From Castor canadensis (Eukaryota > Chordata > Mammalia > Rodentia > Castoridae): DNA of 64,000 nucleotides. A program made the translations under genes and the position numbers. The stretch's first letter is position 1, and each line of letters starts with the position of its first letter. A model generated the notes under the pieces. That model searched no databases and was not told the DNA's origin. It saw only the letters and a program-made list of their open reading frames with translations. Shown piece after piece: positions 47,871-60,849 of this stretch. The DNA lies in assembly GCF_047511655.1 (NCBI RefSeq), contig NC_133396.1:130705490-130769489 (forward strand), in the 5' to 3' direction.

Positions 47871-48670
47871 ACCGCTAGCACAGTGGGGCCAGTGAACCCA
47901 GGCCGTGGCTGCCAGCTTCTGGAGCTGGACAGAGCCAGGGACCACTCTTCCTCTTCCCTCAATGGGGTCATCCCCTTAAAAGCACGTGACATTTTTCCTG
48001 CTTCTCCCTCTCTTTAGGATTGTTGCACTCAGCTGTTTTAATTAAGGAGTTTGATGGGGTTTCGGGGGAGAGGAGGGAGGCAGGCCAGAAGGGAATGGAG
48101 GCATTCGAGGTGGTGGCAGGGTTGGAGGTGGAGGGTCCCTCCTGCTCCCCCTTTGCCACCCCTTCCAGCTCCACATCTTGGGGACCTTTTTACCTGTTGG
48201 ACGGAGCTGGGTCATCAAGAACTCAGTGTCCAGGAGGAAAGCGTGACCCAGCTTTCAACTTGTTCCTGGCTGCTGTGGCTCTCATTACCACCCTCCAGCC
48301 CCTGCCTGGCCTGGCTCCAGCTCTCAGGAACAGTGCTGGTCCTTGGAGCCCACAGTGGACCATAGGACACCTGGAAGCCCGGTCCTTCTCCCTGTCTCCT
48401 TATCCCCCAGTGCGTGGCAGTACCCTGCGTCCCTGCGTTCTCTGCAGCCTGCCTCCTCACTCCCTCCTCAGGGGACCAGCCAGCCCTCGCCTCTCAGTGT
48501 CTGCAGCTGCTGAGCCAGAATGTTGGTTGGACCACACTGAGCAGTGGACTTAAACAATTGGCTCTCCACTTGATCCTGAGTTTCTTTGTACCGTGCATGG
48601 GGAGAAATGTCTGGCCTTCTGTTGTCTATAAATCAAGGAAGCCATCATTAAATTGCTTTATTTCTCTCAC
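47871..48670 (+). other. TMEM9: TMEM9 3' UTR
   Basis: This stretch runs from the stop codon to just after an ATTAAA hexamer. It is unique, non-repetitive and GC-rich until the last 150 bases. The 3' boundary is inferred from the hexamer and the following tttattt/tttct-rich downstream element. Several open frames cross it, but none resembles a known protein. Confidence 0.75.
48647..48652 (+). promoter_or_regulatory. TMEM9 polyadenylation signal ATTAAA
   Basis: An ATTAAA hexamer lies about 780 nt after the stop and is followed within 15-30 nt by T-rich sequence (ttgctttatttctctcac) and then ctttctgtgttc, a usual U/GU-rich downstream element. A canonical AATAAA at 49026-49031 could serve a longer isoform. 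Confidence 0.7.
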
Positions 48671-51600
48671 TTTCTGTGTTCTAAGAGATTTGAGGAATGA
48701 AAATTTCACAAATAACCTGCTAAATGTAGTGTCCTGGAGAGGGGGACAGAGAACATTGTTCTTGGTAGGTCCTGGCAGAGAGGCAAAGCCATGGAAAGTC
48801 CAGGTGGTTGTGACCTAGCCACAGTGGGATCCAGGCAGAACCTGGGGAGAGAGACTGCGGTGCTGCTGTGCAGAAGCTCCTTTGCTGCAAGGAGCCAGAG
48901 TGAACAGTCCTGAGATTTGGTTTGCTTCCTATTTGTGGGAGGGAGTGTTCTGAAACTGCACAGAGCTTGATGGCATCTTTATATCCCTACCTACAGACAG
49001 TAAATGGTGCTCACTGCAGTCCCTAAATAAAGGCCAGGAGGTGTTAGTGGGGAAACAGCCAAGAAAACAGTCCTAGAAGGAAGGGTCAGCAGCCTTCATA
49101 GTGGCCACTCAGAGGAGCCCAGCACCGGGTCAGGTCATCCCAGGATGTGCGGGATTGTGGGCAGGTGCTCAGCACCTCGGCAGATAGGATGTGTCTGTAG
49201 GGACCAGTGATTGGCTTGAGATTGCTGTCTTTTGGGGCTGTCCAGATGAATGTACTGAAAACCTTTGTGTGGGGCCTGTGCTGTGTTCTTGGCGAGGTTG
49301 GGAGGCAAGAGAATGTGAGGTAAGAGTTTGCAAAGATTTGCTTAAGTTCAGAGCCAAGGTACTAGAACAAGTGAAGGTGGAGCAGCATGCTGACAGGGCT
49401 TCCAGGAGGAGGAAGGCCTTTGGAGTGGCTTGAAAGCAAGTTGAGAGGCCACCAAGCTGAGTGTAGGGTCCCGAGCAAGAGAGCTTAGCTGGCACGAAGA
49501 TAGTAGTGGAGTTAATGGAAGGTACGTGTGACAGAGGACAGGCACTGATTACATTTCTACCTTGTTCTTTGACATTTTCTCAGTACCTCCTAGGTGGCGC
49601 ACTGCTTCAGAAGTCACAGCGGGTTATTGTATCTTTTTAAGGCTGGAATAAACTTACTTTAAGATGCAGACTAAAGCAGGCTTTGCAGAAGTGGGTAGGT
49701 GGGAGTACCGATCCAGAACCAGAGTCTTGACTTCCCAGTCCTCCCCTCTGCAGCCACACTGCCTGCTAAGACCTCCAGTGCTGTTTCTGAGTCCTGGGTG
49801 AGTCTGCAGAGCTCCACTGAGGCTTCGCTAGTTTTGAGAATTTGTCTGAAGCAAACAAGAGCTAACTATAAATAAGGCCAGTATACGAAAGGTTAGGAAT
49901 GAGTGTTTACACGACATAAAGATTCAGCTGGTACCCAAATGTCTAATTAGATTCCAGTTTCACACAGGAAAAAAACAAAAACAAAAACCTGGTTTTCAGA
50001 CATGGATTCCAGAGTGGCACATTTGCTTTGTGTGAATAATGAAGGAATGGGGAGCCCCCCTCCCCTGCAAAGAGGGAGAGGTTACTATGTGGTTGATTAG
50101 CTGGTACAGAGATTAGGATCTCTGTAACCAAGGATGGACAAGAGCAGCAGTGTTCTTCCCACCTTGTGGTGGAAAATGAACAGAGCTCTGGTGTCAGGCT
50201 CAGAAATCCTGTCACTGATCAAACTCATCCACTGGCCACTGTTCTGCAGTGACTTGGTCCCACCTGGAAGAACAGCTGGCTGGGTTTGGCCCTGGTAACC
50301 AGAACCTTGGGATTGGTCTCCATGTGTAGAGGCTGGTACTCAGCCCTGCTGTGGCCAAAGAAAGGAGATGGCAAAGTGGAGGCCAGCCAACTTGTGGCTT
50401 CTTTCACTCCTCACTTGGACCAATTCCATGGACCTTGCATACTTGGTTGCTAGTTTCCATCTTTACTTACACACCTGCCAGCAAAGCCCACCCAGCCCAG
50501 CCTGACTGCTCTGCTTCCTCCTGGGTTACCCAGTGGTGCTGTAAGGGGCTGAGTAGGGCTGCTACAGGTTTACGATGCCTCCCACAAGGCCATCTGTCCT
50601 TTTTTGAGTCCCACTCAAGGCCACTAGGTGAACCTTTCTTTGCCTTGCCTTAGAAAGTTGAGGCCATTAGATATAATCTCTTAATTCCCTTGCCGTCATC
50701 TGTAAATTTTTCTTCATTCACACATTCTGTTGTGGTTTTGGAGCTAGTGTGTCCCTCCTGCTTGAAGTCAACCCTCTCACCCAATGACATTCCCTCAGAT
50801 CCCCATTGTCTCATTTCCTGTCCCCTCTCCTCAACCTGTTAACAAGTTCAAGTCTCCTTCACTAAAAAGAACCTTCATGAGTTGCATGTCCAGCACTGGC
50901 TACAGTGGAGTCTCCTCCCTGTCACTGTGCCCTCTCCTGTGCACTCCTCATCACTCACCCCATGCTCTCTGCTGAAACAGTCCTGGGCAGGGGGGGCGGG
51001 GGTGTCACAGATGGTTCTGCAGTTGCCAATTGCAGAAGATGAGCCTGGTTCTTAACTTTCTGGCCTTCTCTGCTACATTCAACCTTGATCTTCCTGCATA
51101 AAATCCTTCACGTGACTTCTATGACCTTTCCCCTTGGGCCTCTTTATTCTTTCTGAGCATCCCTTCACCTTTTCCCAAATACTGCTGTTTTCCAGCTTCC
51201 ATTCTTAGCTCACTTGGCTCAATCTAAAATTTAACATGAAAGTCCTCCATATTGGAGTTTGTTAATTCCACTCTCTCTGTCTCTAGACCAAGCCTGGCTG
51301 ATCCGTGAGCTCCAGACTTGTCTGTCTGGCTCTCAGCCTGTTCAAAATTGACACCTTTGCCCCAGATTGGCTCCTTTTATATTCTTTATCTTAATTAGTG
51401 GTGCCACCACCCACCAAGTTGTTGAAGCCAGAAACCTGATAAGTTCCCTTATCTGTAGCTCTTATATCCAATCAATCACAAAGTCCACCAATTTTACCTC
51501 CAAATGGCTCTGGAATCTGTCTTCTCCCTTCCTCACCTGCCATCACTGCCCCAGTACAGGCCTTCTGCACCTCTGGTTAGAGTCAACTAAGAGCTTGTGT

Positions 51601-52169
51601 ACAGTCTGACCACCTCGTCATTTCCTACTTTCAAAACTTGAGTGCCCAGTTTCCCAAAGCATGAGTTCCTTATTGAGGCCATGGACTGTCTGTCCCTCTG
51701 TCCCTGCAGGCCCTTAGGAGCAGGGCTATTAGATAGCCCCTAGTGGATCCCAGCAAACATCTGATGCTGAGCCACCCCACAGGGCTTTTGTTCTTGCCAG
51801 GCTTCCTACCAGCTCCCAGTGGATTAGTTCTTCCTCCAGGGTATGGACATGAGGAGGGAGCTGAGCTGGAAGGAGTGGCCAGAGGGCTTTAGTGGTTTGC
51901 CCATGCCTGAGCTTGCTGTCCAGGACTAAGCATTCTGCTTTCCCTGGCACAGGCACTGCCTCCAAGGCTCCAAGGAGTCAGTGGGTAGAGTGGCAGTGTG
52001 GCCCCCAAGACTGCCAGCATCCTTTTACTTCTTCAGAGCCAGACCTTGAGTCAGAGCTCCCAGGCTCCAGGCCCCAGCCAGCAGTAAGTGCTCATCAAAT
52101 GATAAATGCCAGAAGAGGGGCTGGGTGGAAGCCTCCCTAAGACACCAGTGCTCTGCTTATAAAGCAAGG
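48671..52169. other. Intergenic sequence downstream of TMEM9
   Basis: No supported gene. An AATAAA is at 49026-49031 and another near 49,647, either of which could end longer TMEM9 transcripts. The short open frames show no family resemblance. Confidence 0.5.
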
Positions 52170-52395
52170 AGGGCGAGGGGTGTTAGAACATGAAGTCCGA
52201 GCCCAGCAGCTGGTACAAATCCTAATTCTGCTGCTTACTAGCTGGGCCACTCTGAGTAGAACTTTAAACTGCATGTCTCCCTTTCCTCACCGCACAGTGG
52301 GGATAACAGCCATATCCGTCCAAGGTTATTGTAGAGACTGTCATTCAGACATAGGTGATACTTAGGCTGGCACCAAGTGAGTGCAGGCTGCTCTG
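52170..52395 (-). repeat. MIR SINE
   Basis: tctgctgcttactagctggg, gcatgtctccctttcctcac and ggggataacagccatatccg, nearly full length, reversed. Confidence 0.8.
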
Positions 52396-54399
52396 TTGAC
52401 ACTCCTGTGATCGCTGTCACAGCCTCCTGTTCCTCAAGTCAAGGTCCTGAGGTTCAACAGCGACTTTCTGCTCAGCATTATCAGGAGCCCCTAACTCTAG
52501 ACCACAACACCCCTCAGCGAGGCCTGGCTTGTTGAGGCTTCAGCTCTGAGCTTCTCAGGGACGAGCAGTTCCGTGGCTCTCAGGCTAATTAGTGGCTATT
52601 TGGCCCATGGTCTCTTCATCCCAGGCATGGAGCTGAGGCTGGAGGCAGGCGGACCTGAGGGTGATGTCTCCCTGAGATTTAGGGGCTCCTCTGATGACGG
52701 AATAGGGGGGAAGGACACGGAGGGTCAAGGCTCCAGGCTGGAGGCCAGGAGCCCTGGTCCTGCCACTGGCTTGGTTGCTTACCCACTGTGTGACTTCAGG
52801 CAGGGTGCACCTCCCCTCTGAGTCTCACTTCTCCAGAGAGTGAGGAGGTCACTAAGCCTGCCCATGACTTTCCAAAGTGTGATTCACACGAGCAAGGCCA
52901 GGAAAAGACTTTTTACTAGTATACTTGTGTAATTATTTAATGTGTATTAGAAAAAAAACATAACCAGCACATACATTTTGTGGCTATTGATACTAAGGAC
53001 AAGTAAAAGGGACAGGTGTGTGCGGTCACATGTAAAGAACGATATTAAGCAAACAGCACAAATGGTGCTATAAGTGGCAGCAGCGTTGGAGGCAATGATG
53101 TGCAAGTTTGGGCCCTAAAGCCAGCTGGTACCTAAGGTCCTTCAGAGCCAACACTTTCAGCATCAGGTGTTCCCACCAGGCAGAACTAGGACATCATAAA
53201 AGATTACACTGGGTACTCCCATGTCCTTGTGGGTGACCCCTGGCCTCTCTTCGTGCCAGTTTCAACTGACCCCTTAGGAGAGTGGACTGGGTCACTCTCC
53301 CTTGGCTTTGGGCAGTTCTGCAAATGTGTCACCACAGTGCCCGGCAGTCCGTGAGGAGCTGACTGTGCAAAGTCCTCCTCCTCCAGCCTTGGGACTGTAT
53401 CCCTGGAGAGCCACTGAAGCCTTTCTAGTCTTCCTTTCAACCCAGGAATGTCCAGGGACCACCTAACAGCCCCCACCCATAAAACTGGTATCCCAAAAGC
53501 CACACCACAAGGATTTGTCTCCTCCAGCTGTAAGAATTTCCTCTGCACACTCTAGACACAGTTCCTAAGCTCTAATTCAAGTTCCTCCTGCTGCATATAC
53601 TTCCATTTAGAGGATCCCTGACTCCTTTGGCCTTCAGCTGGGCAGGGCCCTGGGTGAACAATGTCTCTGCTCTTCCCAGGCTCCAGTAGGGAGCTGCATG
53701 TCTCTTGCCTGGGCAGCCAATCACAACAGGCCAGGAGTGGCCGTCTCTCCTCCTTGGGAGCTGATCCCAGATCAGAGGAGCCCCCACCCTCCTCCCTCCC
53801 CTTCTGGGTGTGTCGCGTTTGAAGCTTAAGCAGGTAAAGTGTACCTGGGTCCTGGTGCTGCGGCTGAGGCCAGGCTGGAGGCTGGAGGCACTGTGGGGCA
53901 GGGCGAGCAGCCTGGAGATCCTGCTGTCCTTCGGGAGGCCTAAGAGCCACTGACCAGTTACGGCTGTGTTGGAGGAGCAAACCCAGAGAAGTAACCGGTA
54001 ACCATGTGGCGGGGTGGCTGAGGGATGCATCCAATTCAGTGTTGAAAGAGGATGGTGGCCAGGAACACTGTTTACTCAGGACCTAGTCACCCCAGACAGC
54101 TTTCCTACCCAAGGGGAGGATATGGAGCCCAGTCACCTGCTGGAAGGGCTGCAGCACCCACATCTGAGGGCAGAGGCTGAGATTAGCTGTGCTTTGTGGA
54201 CTTGCTTCTGGAGAGCCACGTGCTTTTGGCCGGATGCCTGTCATGTCCAGAGATTATACCATGGATTTTCTGGGTGGGGATCAGCTGGGCAGGCTTTCTT
54301 GGAGAAGAGATAAAATGTGAAGGGCAGGGGCAGGGAAGAGTTTTGACCTGGGGCTGAACTTGACAGCCGGCTCCAGATGTGCAGTGCAGCCATTAGGGG
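52396..54399. other. Intergenic sequence, mostly unique
   Basis: No supported gene. Two overlapping - strand open frames at 53,552-54,034 (160 and 152 codons, different frames) reflect low stop density rather than a recognisable protein. Confidence 0.5.
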
Positions 54400-54478
54400 C
54401 AAGGTCACAAGCAGACTGCCTGGGTTCACATTCCAGCTCTACTCCTTAGCAGCTGTGTGCCCACAGGCCATTTGCTTA

Positions 54479-54516
54479 TGTTATTAATCCAGCACCTGTT
54501 AACTGGATTAATAACA
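54479..54516. repeat. Perfect 14-bp inverted repeat with 10-nt loop
   Basis: The arms TGTTATTAATCCAG (54479-54492) and CTGGATTAATAACA (54503-54516) are exact reverse complements around CACCTGTTAA. It sits between two MIR cores. Confidence 0.93.
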
Positions 54517-54639
54517 GTTCTGTTTCACAGCTATACAAAATTTTTGTGTTTCTAATCCTGCTATTTACTAGACATATGCTCTCCCTAAGCTCTCAGAGCC
54601 TCAGTTTCCCCATCTGTAAAATGGGATAAAAAGTTACCT

Positions 54640-54985
54640 GGAAGGAAGCCAGCCATGGCGGTGCACACGCGTAATCCCAGCTACTCAGGAGGTGGAGGCA
54701 GAAGGATCAAGTTGAAGGCCAGCTTGGGCAAAATCAGCAAGACCCTATTTCAAAAACAACCTATAAACAAAAGGGCTAGGGGCATAGCTCAAATGGTAGA
54801 TTGCTTGCCTAGAAATTCAAGGCTCTGGTTCCATCCCCAGTAGAAGGAAGGAAGGAGAGAAAAGAAAGAAAGAGAGAGAGAAGGAAGGAAAGAAGGAGAA
54901 AGAAAAAGAGAGAAAGAAAGAAAAAGAAAGAGGGAAGGAAGGGAGGGAAGGAGGGAGGAAGGAATAGAAAGAAAGTTTCCTAGAA
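54640..54985 (+). repeat. Composite SINE with long purine-rich tail
   Basis: cgcgtaatcccagctactca, gttgaaggccagcttgggc (B1 part) and gggcatagctcaaatggtag (tRNA part). A GGAA/GAAA-rich tail runs from 54842 to about 54980. The flanks aaagttacctggaagg and aaagtttcctagaagg look like a diverged target-site duplication. Confidence 0.85.
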
Positions 54986-55050
54986 GGGAACTTGAAGGGA
55001 TTAAATAAGTGCTAGCACATAGTAGGTGCCTCAGCCTGTGAGGTAAGCCA

Positions 55051-57489
55051 AGGTCATGTCTGTGTTAGTACTTCATGTTCACCTAGAGTCTTTTATCCTG
55101 CCCTTGGAGGAAGAGGTGCATGTGTGAGTTTTGTCTTTTCAGGCCCCTGAACCTCTGCACAGCTGCTCTACTGCAGCCGTGGGCATAATAGACACAGCTT
55201 GTGAGAGCACTTGCTTTGCCATAACCATGTGTGATTGGTGACACACGCCTGACCATTGAATTGCCCACCATCTCAGGCTGCTTCTTGGGCACCTCCAATG
55301 TAGCAGGTGCTGCACCAGGCCCTACAGGATGCAGAGGTGTGAGGCAAGATTCTCTCCTTGCAGAAAGTCCTGCTCCTTGAGACAGCAAAATGTAAAGATT
55401 CAGCAAAGTAAACATTCAGCAAAGTAAACAGCAAGGCAAGGGGACACAGCAAGAGTGCCCCAAACCGGCTGTGGCTAATGAGAGACCAACAGGCAAAGGC
55501 TTAAGGACTTGGGGGAGAGAGCAGGGAAGGCTCCATGGACTAGGAGGAAGCCAAACAGGTTCCAGAAAGAGAAGGAGGAGGAGGAGGGTTTGTGGAAAGG
55601 TGAGTGGCTGGCGCTCTGGAAGGGAGCATCCCGGGGAACACGGGTTAGAAGGCTGATGGGGTGACTAGAGATGCTTTATGTTGAAGCTCAGTTCCTAGGA
55701 TGTGGGGAGGGAAAGATGGGGGAGGAGGGCTTCAGCAGCCTGCTGAGAATCTTATGTGCAAAGCAAGGGAGGGTGGACTAGGGGAGTAAATTGTCTATCC
55801 AGGAACAACACGATCATAACATGGCTTTAGGGAGATGAATCTGGTTACGTGCATCCAGAGAGTTTGCACGGGTTAAGACCAGGGCTGGAAGACCTACTAA
55901 GATCCACATCAGCCACAGGGGATGTTTCCTGAGCACACAGCACCGTGCAGCCCTCAGAGCCCACTGTAACCCCAGGAAGTGCTATTGCTAGCCTGTCCTG
56001 TGAAAAGGCCCCGGAGGAGGCTTGCTCCAGGTCCTGTAACTGGGAGGTGGCAAAGTCAGGATTCCAGCCACACCTGGCTGCCCCTGTGCTCCCATGGTAA
56101 GCCAAGGTGGAGGAAGACACAGAGCATGTGAGACAGATCAGAGGATTCAGTGATGGCCTGGGTGAGTTGGGGAGTCGCGAGGACCTCAGGCCCCAGGAGA
56201 TGAACCTGGTTGGGGTGGTGGAGCCACCAGGGCTGCAGTGTAACCTGGCCTCAGGTCCTGGCTGTCTGAGCCTTAGCTCCCTCTCAGGGAGGGTACTGAA
56301 GACATCATAGGAACGTCATAGGTCCTGAGATGAAATGAAATGAAAGATGAGAGCCGGTGTGTGACACATCACTAGGGGTTGATGAAGTTAGTTCATGAAC
56401 TTCTGGTCCGTCATTACGGGCAGCACCTCCTTTAAGTTCTGGACAGGGAGTCACTTTCCTTCTGTGAAGGCTCTGAATCTATGACCAGGAGGTCTGACAA
56501 GCCCATTTTTCTCAGGAAACCTCAGACTTTTATTTCTGTGGCCCTAAAGGTTTTTTTTTCCCCATGAACTACTCATCACCTACAAGGGAGGAGTGGAGAA
56601 GGGAGTGAGGATTCCTTTTGCCTTTGTTCCCCTTGGTTGGCAATTACATGGTCCCAGAGCATTGCTCTCTGCTTGTGGTCACCACTGGGACCTAGAGTGG
56701 GAGGCCCAGTGGCGAGGAAACAGCCATGATGATGGAGGATAGCTCGGAGGGCATGGGGGCCAGTGGGCAGTGACCCCAAGAACAGCATCTATGGTAACTG
56801 CCCCAGGCTCCCTGGCTTCCCAGCCCAGCTCTGGGGCTGGCTGCTCCACATCCCGGATGTTCCAGCTGAGTTGGTTTTCTGAGTCAAAGCTGGTTTCTCC
56901 CCTAGAACCACCAGGCTCGTCCTGACTGTGCCCTCAGGGTGTCCTTAGGATGATTTTCTCTGCTTTGTCTTTGAAACAAGCATTGATGAATCCAAAAGCC
57001 CTGGTGAGCACCTGTCCTGTGCAGGCAGAGGTCAGGATGGGAATTGCAGTTAAGTGTTTTGGGACGCCAGAAGGTGTCAGCTCAGCCAGGAGATCAAGTC
57101 AAATCCTGGGCTCCTGATCATACCGTTCCAGTGCTCCACCCTTTCCCTCCACTCTCCAGGGTTCCTGCTACCCCGACACCCATCCGCTGAGGTTTCTGGA
57201 CTCCTTTGAAACTATTCTCTTACCTCTGAAAGGCAAGGTAAGCAGTTTTATCTTACAATAAGATTTGCCCATTAGGTCATATTAGTACACTTATCAGTGG
57301 CTTTGGGACATAAGTCCTAAATGTCCTGGTTTGTAAGTCAAAGCCTCTTCCTCCTTTTGGTGCAACTGACAGCAGGGCGGTGGGAGGTGTAGGAGCCACG
57401 TATGGAAGAATTTCTCTCTTCTGAACCTCAGACTGACCTGTTCTTCTGGGCTGAAAAAGACTCATCCCTGGACAGGATGAGGATGAGTA
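55051..57489. other. Intergenic sequence, mostly unique
   Basis: No supported gene. A weak MIR piece is possible at about 55,940-56,095 (gaggtggcaaagtcaggatt). Confidence 0.5.
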
Positions 57490-57612
57490 ACTAGTCCTGA
57501 AGTCCAGGTTCAACATTTGTCAGTTGTGTGACCATGGGAAAGCTACCTTACCTCTCTGTGCTCTACTTTCCTATCTATAAAACAGTACCTACCGTGTAGT
57601 GACAATTAAAGA
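57490..57612 (-). repeat. MIR fragment
   Basis: ttgtcagttgtgtgaccatg, aaagctaccttacctctctg and ctatctataaaacagtacct. Confidence 0.8.
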
Positions 57613-57679
57613 CTCTGTGTGTGTGTGCACATGCGTGCAGTCACACATGTATGTGTGTCCTTTAGAACAGTGACTGAGC

Positions 57680-57858
57680 CAGGTCTGATGGCTCATGCCT
57701 GTAATCTCAGCACATGGGAGGCAGAGGCAGGAGAATCAAGAGTTCCAGGCAAGCCTGGGCTACCTAGTGAGACCTTGTCTCAAAAAGCCAAGAGCTGGGG
57801 ATGTAGCTCAGTGGTAGAGTCTGGGCTCCATCTCTGGCACCGCTAAATAAATAAAATA
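57680..57858 (+). repeat. Composite SINE
   Basis: ggctcatgcctgtaatctca, gagttccaggcaagcctggg, gagaccttgtctcaaaaagc, then ggatgtagctcagtggtaga. The tail is (AAAT)n-like. Confidence 0.85.
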
Positions 57859-58389
57859 GATTAGAATAGTGACTGGCATGGAAGTTTTATCTAAGGGTTA
57901 GCAAACATTCTGTGATCCAGCCGTGTTCCAAATTCCAAGTTCTGGGTGGCCTAGCAGGTCCTCTGGTAATAAATGCAAGAATGAATTTCCACCAAAACTC
58001 GCTGCAGGCTGGAAAGGACGTTTGAGAAGGGGTCCTGGAACTTTCTGCTTCCGCCTTTCAAACAGAAAGAGAGGATGGTGCCTGATTTGGTAACTGCTTC
58101 CTTTAAAACGGCAGCCACAAAGAGCAAATGGTCATTCTGGATCGCAGTCTGGAACTTGACAATTTACTAAGTGACTTGGCTACTCACTGTGTCATCAGAC
58201 CTTGTCCGGGTAGATCGGGCACACTGTGCTGGGCACACGTCCCAGCTCTGGGGCGTCAGGAGCAGAGTCGAGGTGGGGGCACAAGACCCTTTCCTTCACA
58301 CTGTGCTGGGCAGTTTGTTCTCTCCTCTCGACTCCTTTGGCTTTCACCTCTCTGGTGGGATTGGTCCCTCTCTGTTGTGTATAGCTGCC
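57859..58389. other. Unique intergenic sequence
   Basis: No gene or repeat recognised. Confidence 0.5.
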
Positions 58390-58490
58390 TGGCTATGAAT
58401 CCCAGCCCTGCCCTGTATGAGCTGTGTGGCCTTGCACTAATTGCTTAACCACTTTGTGCGTTGGTCTCCCCATCTGGAATGGGGGGGCGC
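58390..58490 (-). repeat. MIR fragment
   Basis: gagctgtgtggccttgcact, aattgcttaaccactttgtg and ctccccatctggaatggg. Confidence 0.8.
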
Positions 58491-59029
58491 TGTCAGTCCT
58501 GACACCCGGGCGTGTAGGGGAGTTCCCTAGCACACTTTGCGCTGTCTGGCACACAGGTGAGTGCAAGGCGTGTGCTGGGCACAGCTGCTAACACGTGGTC
58601 CTGCCCTCCTCCAGCCTGAGGGAGCAGTCCAGGTGGTCCTCAGCTGAGTCCCAGCCACAGCAGGGATTCTGGAAGAAATGCGGGAGATGTTTCTGGGTAG
58701 ATCGATAGGCAGAAAAACATGAGTCTGAATGCACTTGACTTGTTAGAATTGTTTGAATTTGGCTGACCTTTTTATTCAAATATTTGAGAGAGAAAAATCG
58801 GGCTTCTGACTTTGAGAATTTTCCTTTTAGACTTCTGTCATGACAAGTCTGACTCTGGGAAGCTGTGAGATGTGGGCTCCAAGTCCTGGACAGCTGCAAT
58901 ATTGGCAGAGGCACTTTCCATTTTGGGCTTTTCACATCTATGTGCAAGAGTCCTAGAGCTCCCAGGAGCTCTTCTCCAACCCCCCCTCCCACGCCTTAGT
59001 GATAGGTGCCATCACGGGTTCACTTTCTA
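58491..59029. other. Unique intergenic sequence
   Basis: No gene or repeat recognised. A 134-codon - strand open frame has no family resemblance. Confidence 0.5.
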
Positions 59030-59150
59030 GGTGCCGCCGTGTGGCTCACATGCCTTCCCTTATCTTTACGGTGACCTCTGAGACAGGTTGTATTACTCCC
59101 ATTTTACAGATGAGGAAACTGAGGCTCAGCCAGTTCAGGTAGAGCCACGA
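59030..59150 (+). repeat. MIR fragment
   Basis: gttgtattactcccatttta then cagatgaggaaactgaggct, close to consensus. Confidence 0.85.
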
Positions 59151-59439
59151 TTCACTGGGGCCACCTTGACTTAGCACTGAGCTTCTGCACACCAGGTGGC
59201 TTTTCCCTCAGGTCCTCCTGGGTAGGTGAGGCTTTCCTCCAGGCATCTTGGGGTGCTACAAGGTAGAAGCCTGATGTCTCTTCTGGGGAGTGGGGTAGCT
59301 GTCTCTCAGAACGCCTTCCTGTGACTTCCAGTAGCACAAACATCAGGGAGTTGGGAAACACCAAGCCCCTCACCTCTGGCACCAGGACATCTTATAGTAA
59401 TCACATCCAGCCAAAAAAAGTCTTCATGTATCACCCAAA

Positions 59440-59580
59440 CAGACTTCAGTAGGTTGTAGCTAAGCTGTGTGACTCTGACCAGCCCCCTCAGCCTCTCTGA
59501 ATCTTGGTTTCCTCTTCTGTGAATGTAAACAATGCTCACTTCCTCTCAGGCATGAACATTACAAGAGCTAGGGAAGCCTT
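59440..59580 (-). repeat. MIR fragment
   Basis: gtgactctgaccagccccct, cagcctctctgaatcttggt and ttcctcttctgtgaatgtaa. Confidence 0.7.
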
Positions 59581-60849
59581 GCACCAAGCAAAGCAGCAGG
59601 CACCAGAAGGCACACCAGCCTTCCTTCCTCTCCCCAGTGCTCTTGGAGAGGCTCAGCAGTGACGCCATGTTTGATAGCTCATCCCAGTCAGCCTGTGACA
59701 GAGCTCTGCGATGCTTTCCTCCAGTGAAAGCGACTGCAGACAGGTGATGTGGGAGCAGTCAGTGGCCCCCAAACCCTGAGGCTGAGGGATGGTGCAGAGG
59801 GTAGTGCAGAGGGCCGAGCAGGCTGTGGGGCTGAGGCTCTTACCTCGTTTTGTGTGGACGCAGGGGGCAAGCAGGGCTGATGGCAGCCTGCACAGTCCTG
59901 TGTCCATCCAGAGGATGACATAGGTACACGTGGGCTCATGGTCACAGGCCCGGCTGCCCTTCTCCTTAGCTTGGTCCTGTGGATGTAGAAACTGTGCCCC
60001 ATGAACTATCAAGATTCTAAAAGGACTGCTTTGTTGAACATGTATTTGGTGGCATTGCATATGTATGTGGTGGGAGTGGCCAGGTCATCCTAGATGAATA
60101 TATTTTTTGAAAAAGCATTTATCCTGGAGATTTTTTTTTAATCCCTCTCCTTTTGCCCTCTCCCCTCCCGCTGATCTACCCTTTTTTTATAGTCCCCTTT
60201 TTATTCTGGAAATTTTAAGGAAGAATTTCTTGAAGTGTATTCTATATGTTATTAGACTTAAGGTTTTCTTTTAAAAGGTGTTCTGCAGTGCATTTGCAGT
60301 TTCCGGGTTAAATGCAAACAGGTTTCTTTGCTGCCGTGCTTCCCAGGCCTCCCGGATGCTAATGTACCCGGGGATCTCCAGGAGGGGAACGTGGGCTGTG
60401 TTGACTGCAGAGCCCTCTGGGGAAAAGTTTCAGTGACCACCATGCCTGGAGGCAGGGGAATGGTGACATGATGCCACAAAGCCAGTGAACTCTGTCATTG
60501 AGTCTTCATGGGCTGAGCCTGCCCGGGACCTTTCTGCAGACAGGAGAAGCAGGGGGACTGGGACGACCTCACTTTCTTCCCAACAGGAAAGGATTTGATC
60601 AGCCAGTTTCTGACCTTAGACCCTGCACGCTGGCTCCAGCACCCGTGGAGACAGTTAGAAAAGCTAAGAAGGTCGAATCATGCTCTCTGCTCTTTGGACA
60701 ATTCCCATCTGCCTTTGCGGGATGGATAGTGTGGCTCTACCTGGGGATTTCCACCAGGGTCAATCAACAAGCATTATTGAGTTGAATGGTGTGCCTCAAA
60801 GACAAAGACATAGCCAAGTGCCCTATCTTAAAAATACCCGACACAAAAA
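59581..60849. other. Intergenic sequence, mostly unique
   Basis: No supported gene. A T/C-rich patch at 60,129-60,205 may be a remnant of an L1 3' UTR in reverse. Confidence 0.45.

Larger units (their letters stand above)
54400..55050 (-). repeat. MIR relics interrupted by a composite SINE
   Basis: agactgcctgggttcacatt and tactccttagcagctgtgtg start one reversed MIR. ctcagtttccccatctgtaa then aatgggataaaaagttacct continues. After the SINE, gggattaaataagtgctagc and acatagtaggtgcc finish it. A second, partly duplicated MIR core (ctgctatttactagacat) suggests two adjacent copies. Confidence 0.75.

Noticed and set aside
53552..54034. Two overlapping - strand open frames of 160 and 152 codons
   Set aside because: They use different frames of the same DNA, have proline/glutamine-rich low-information sequence and no splice or family evidence.
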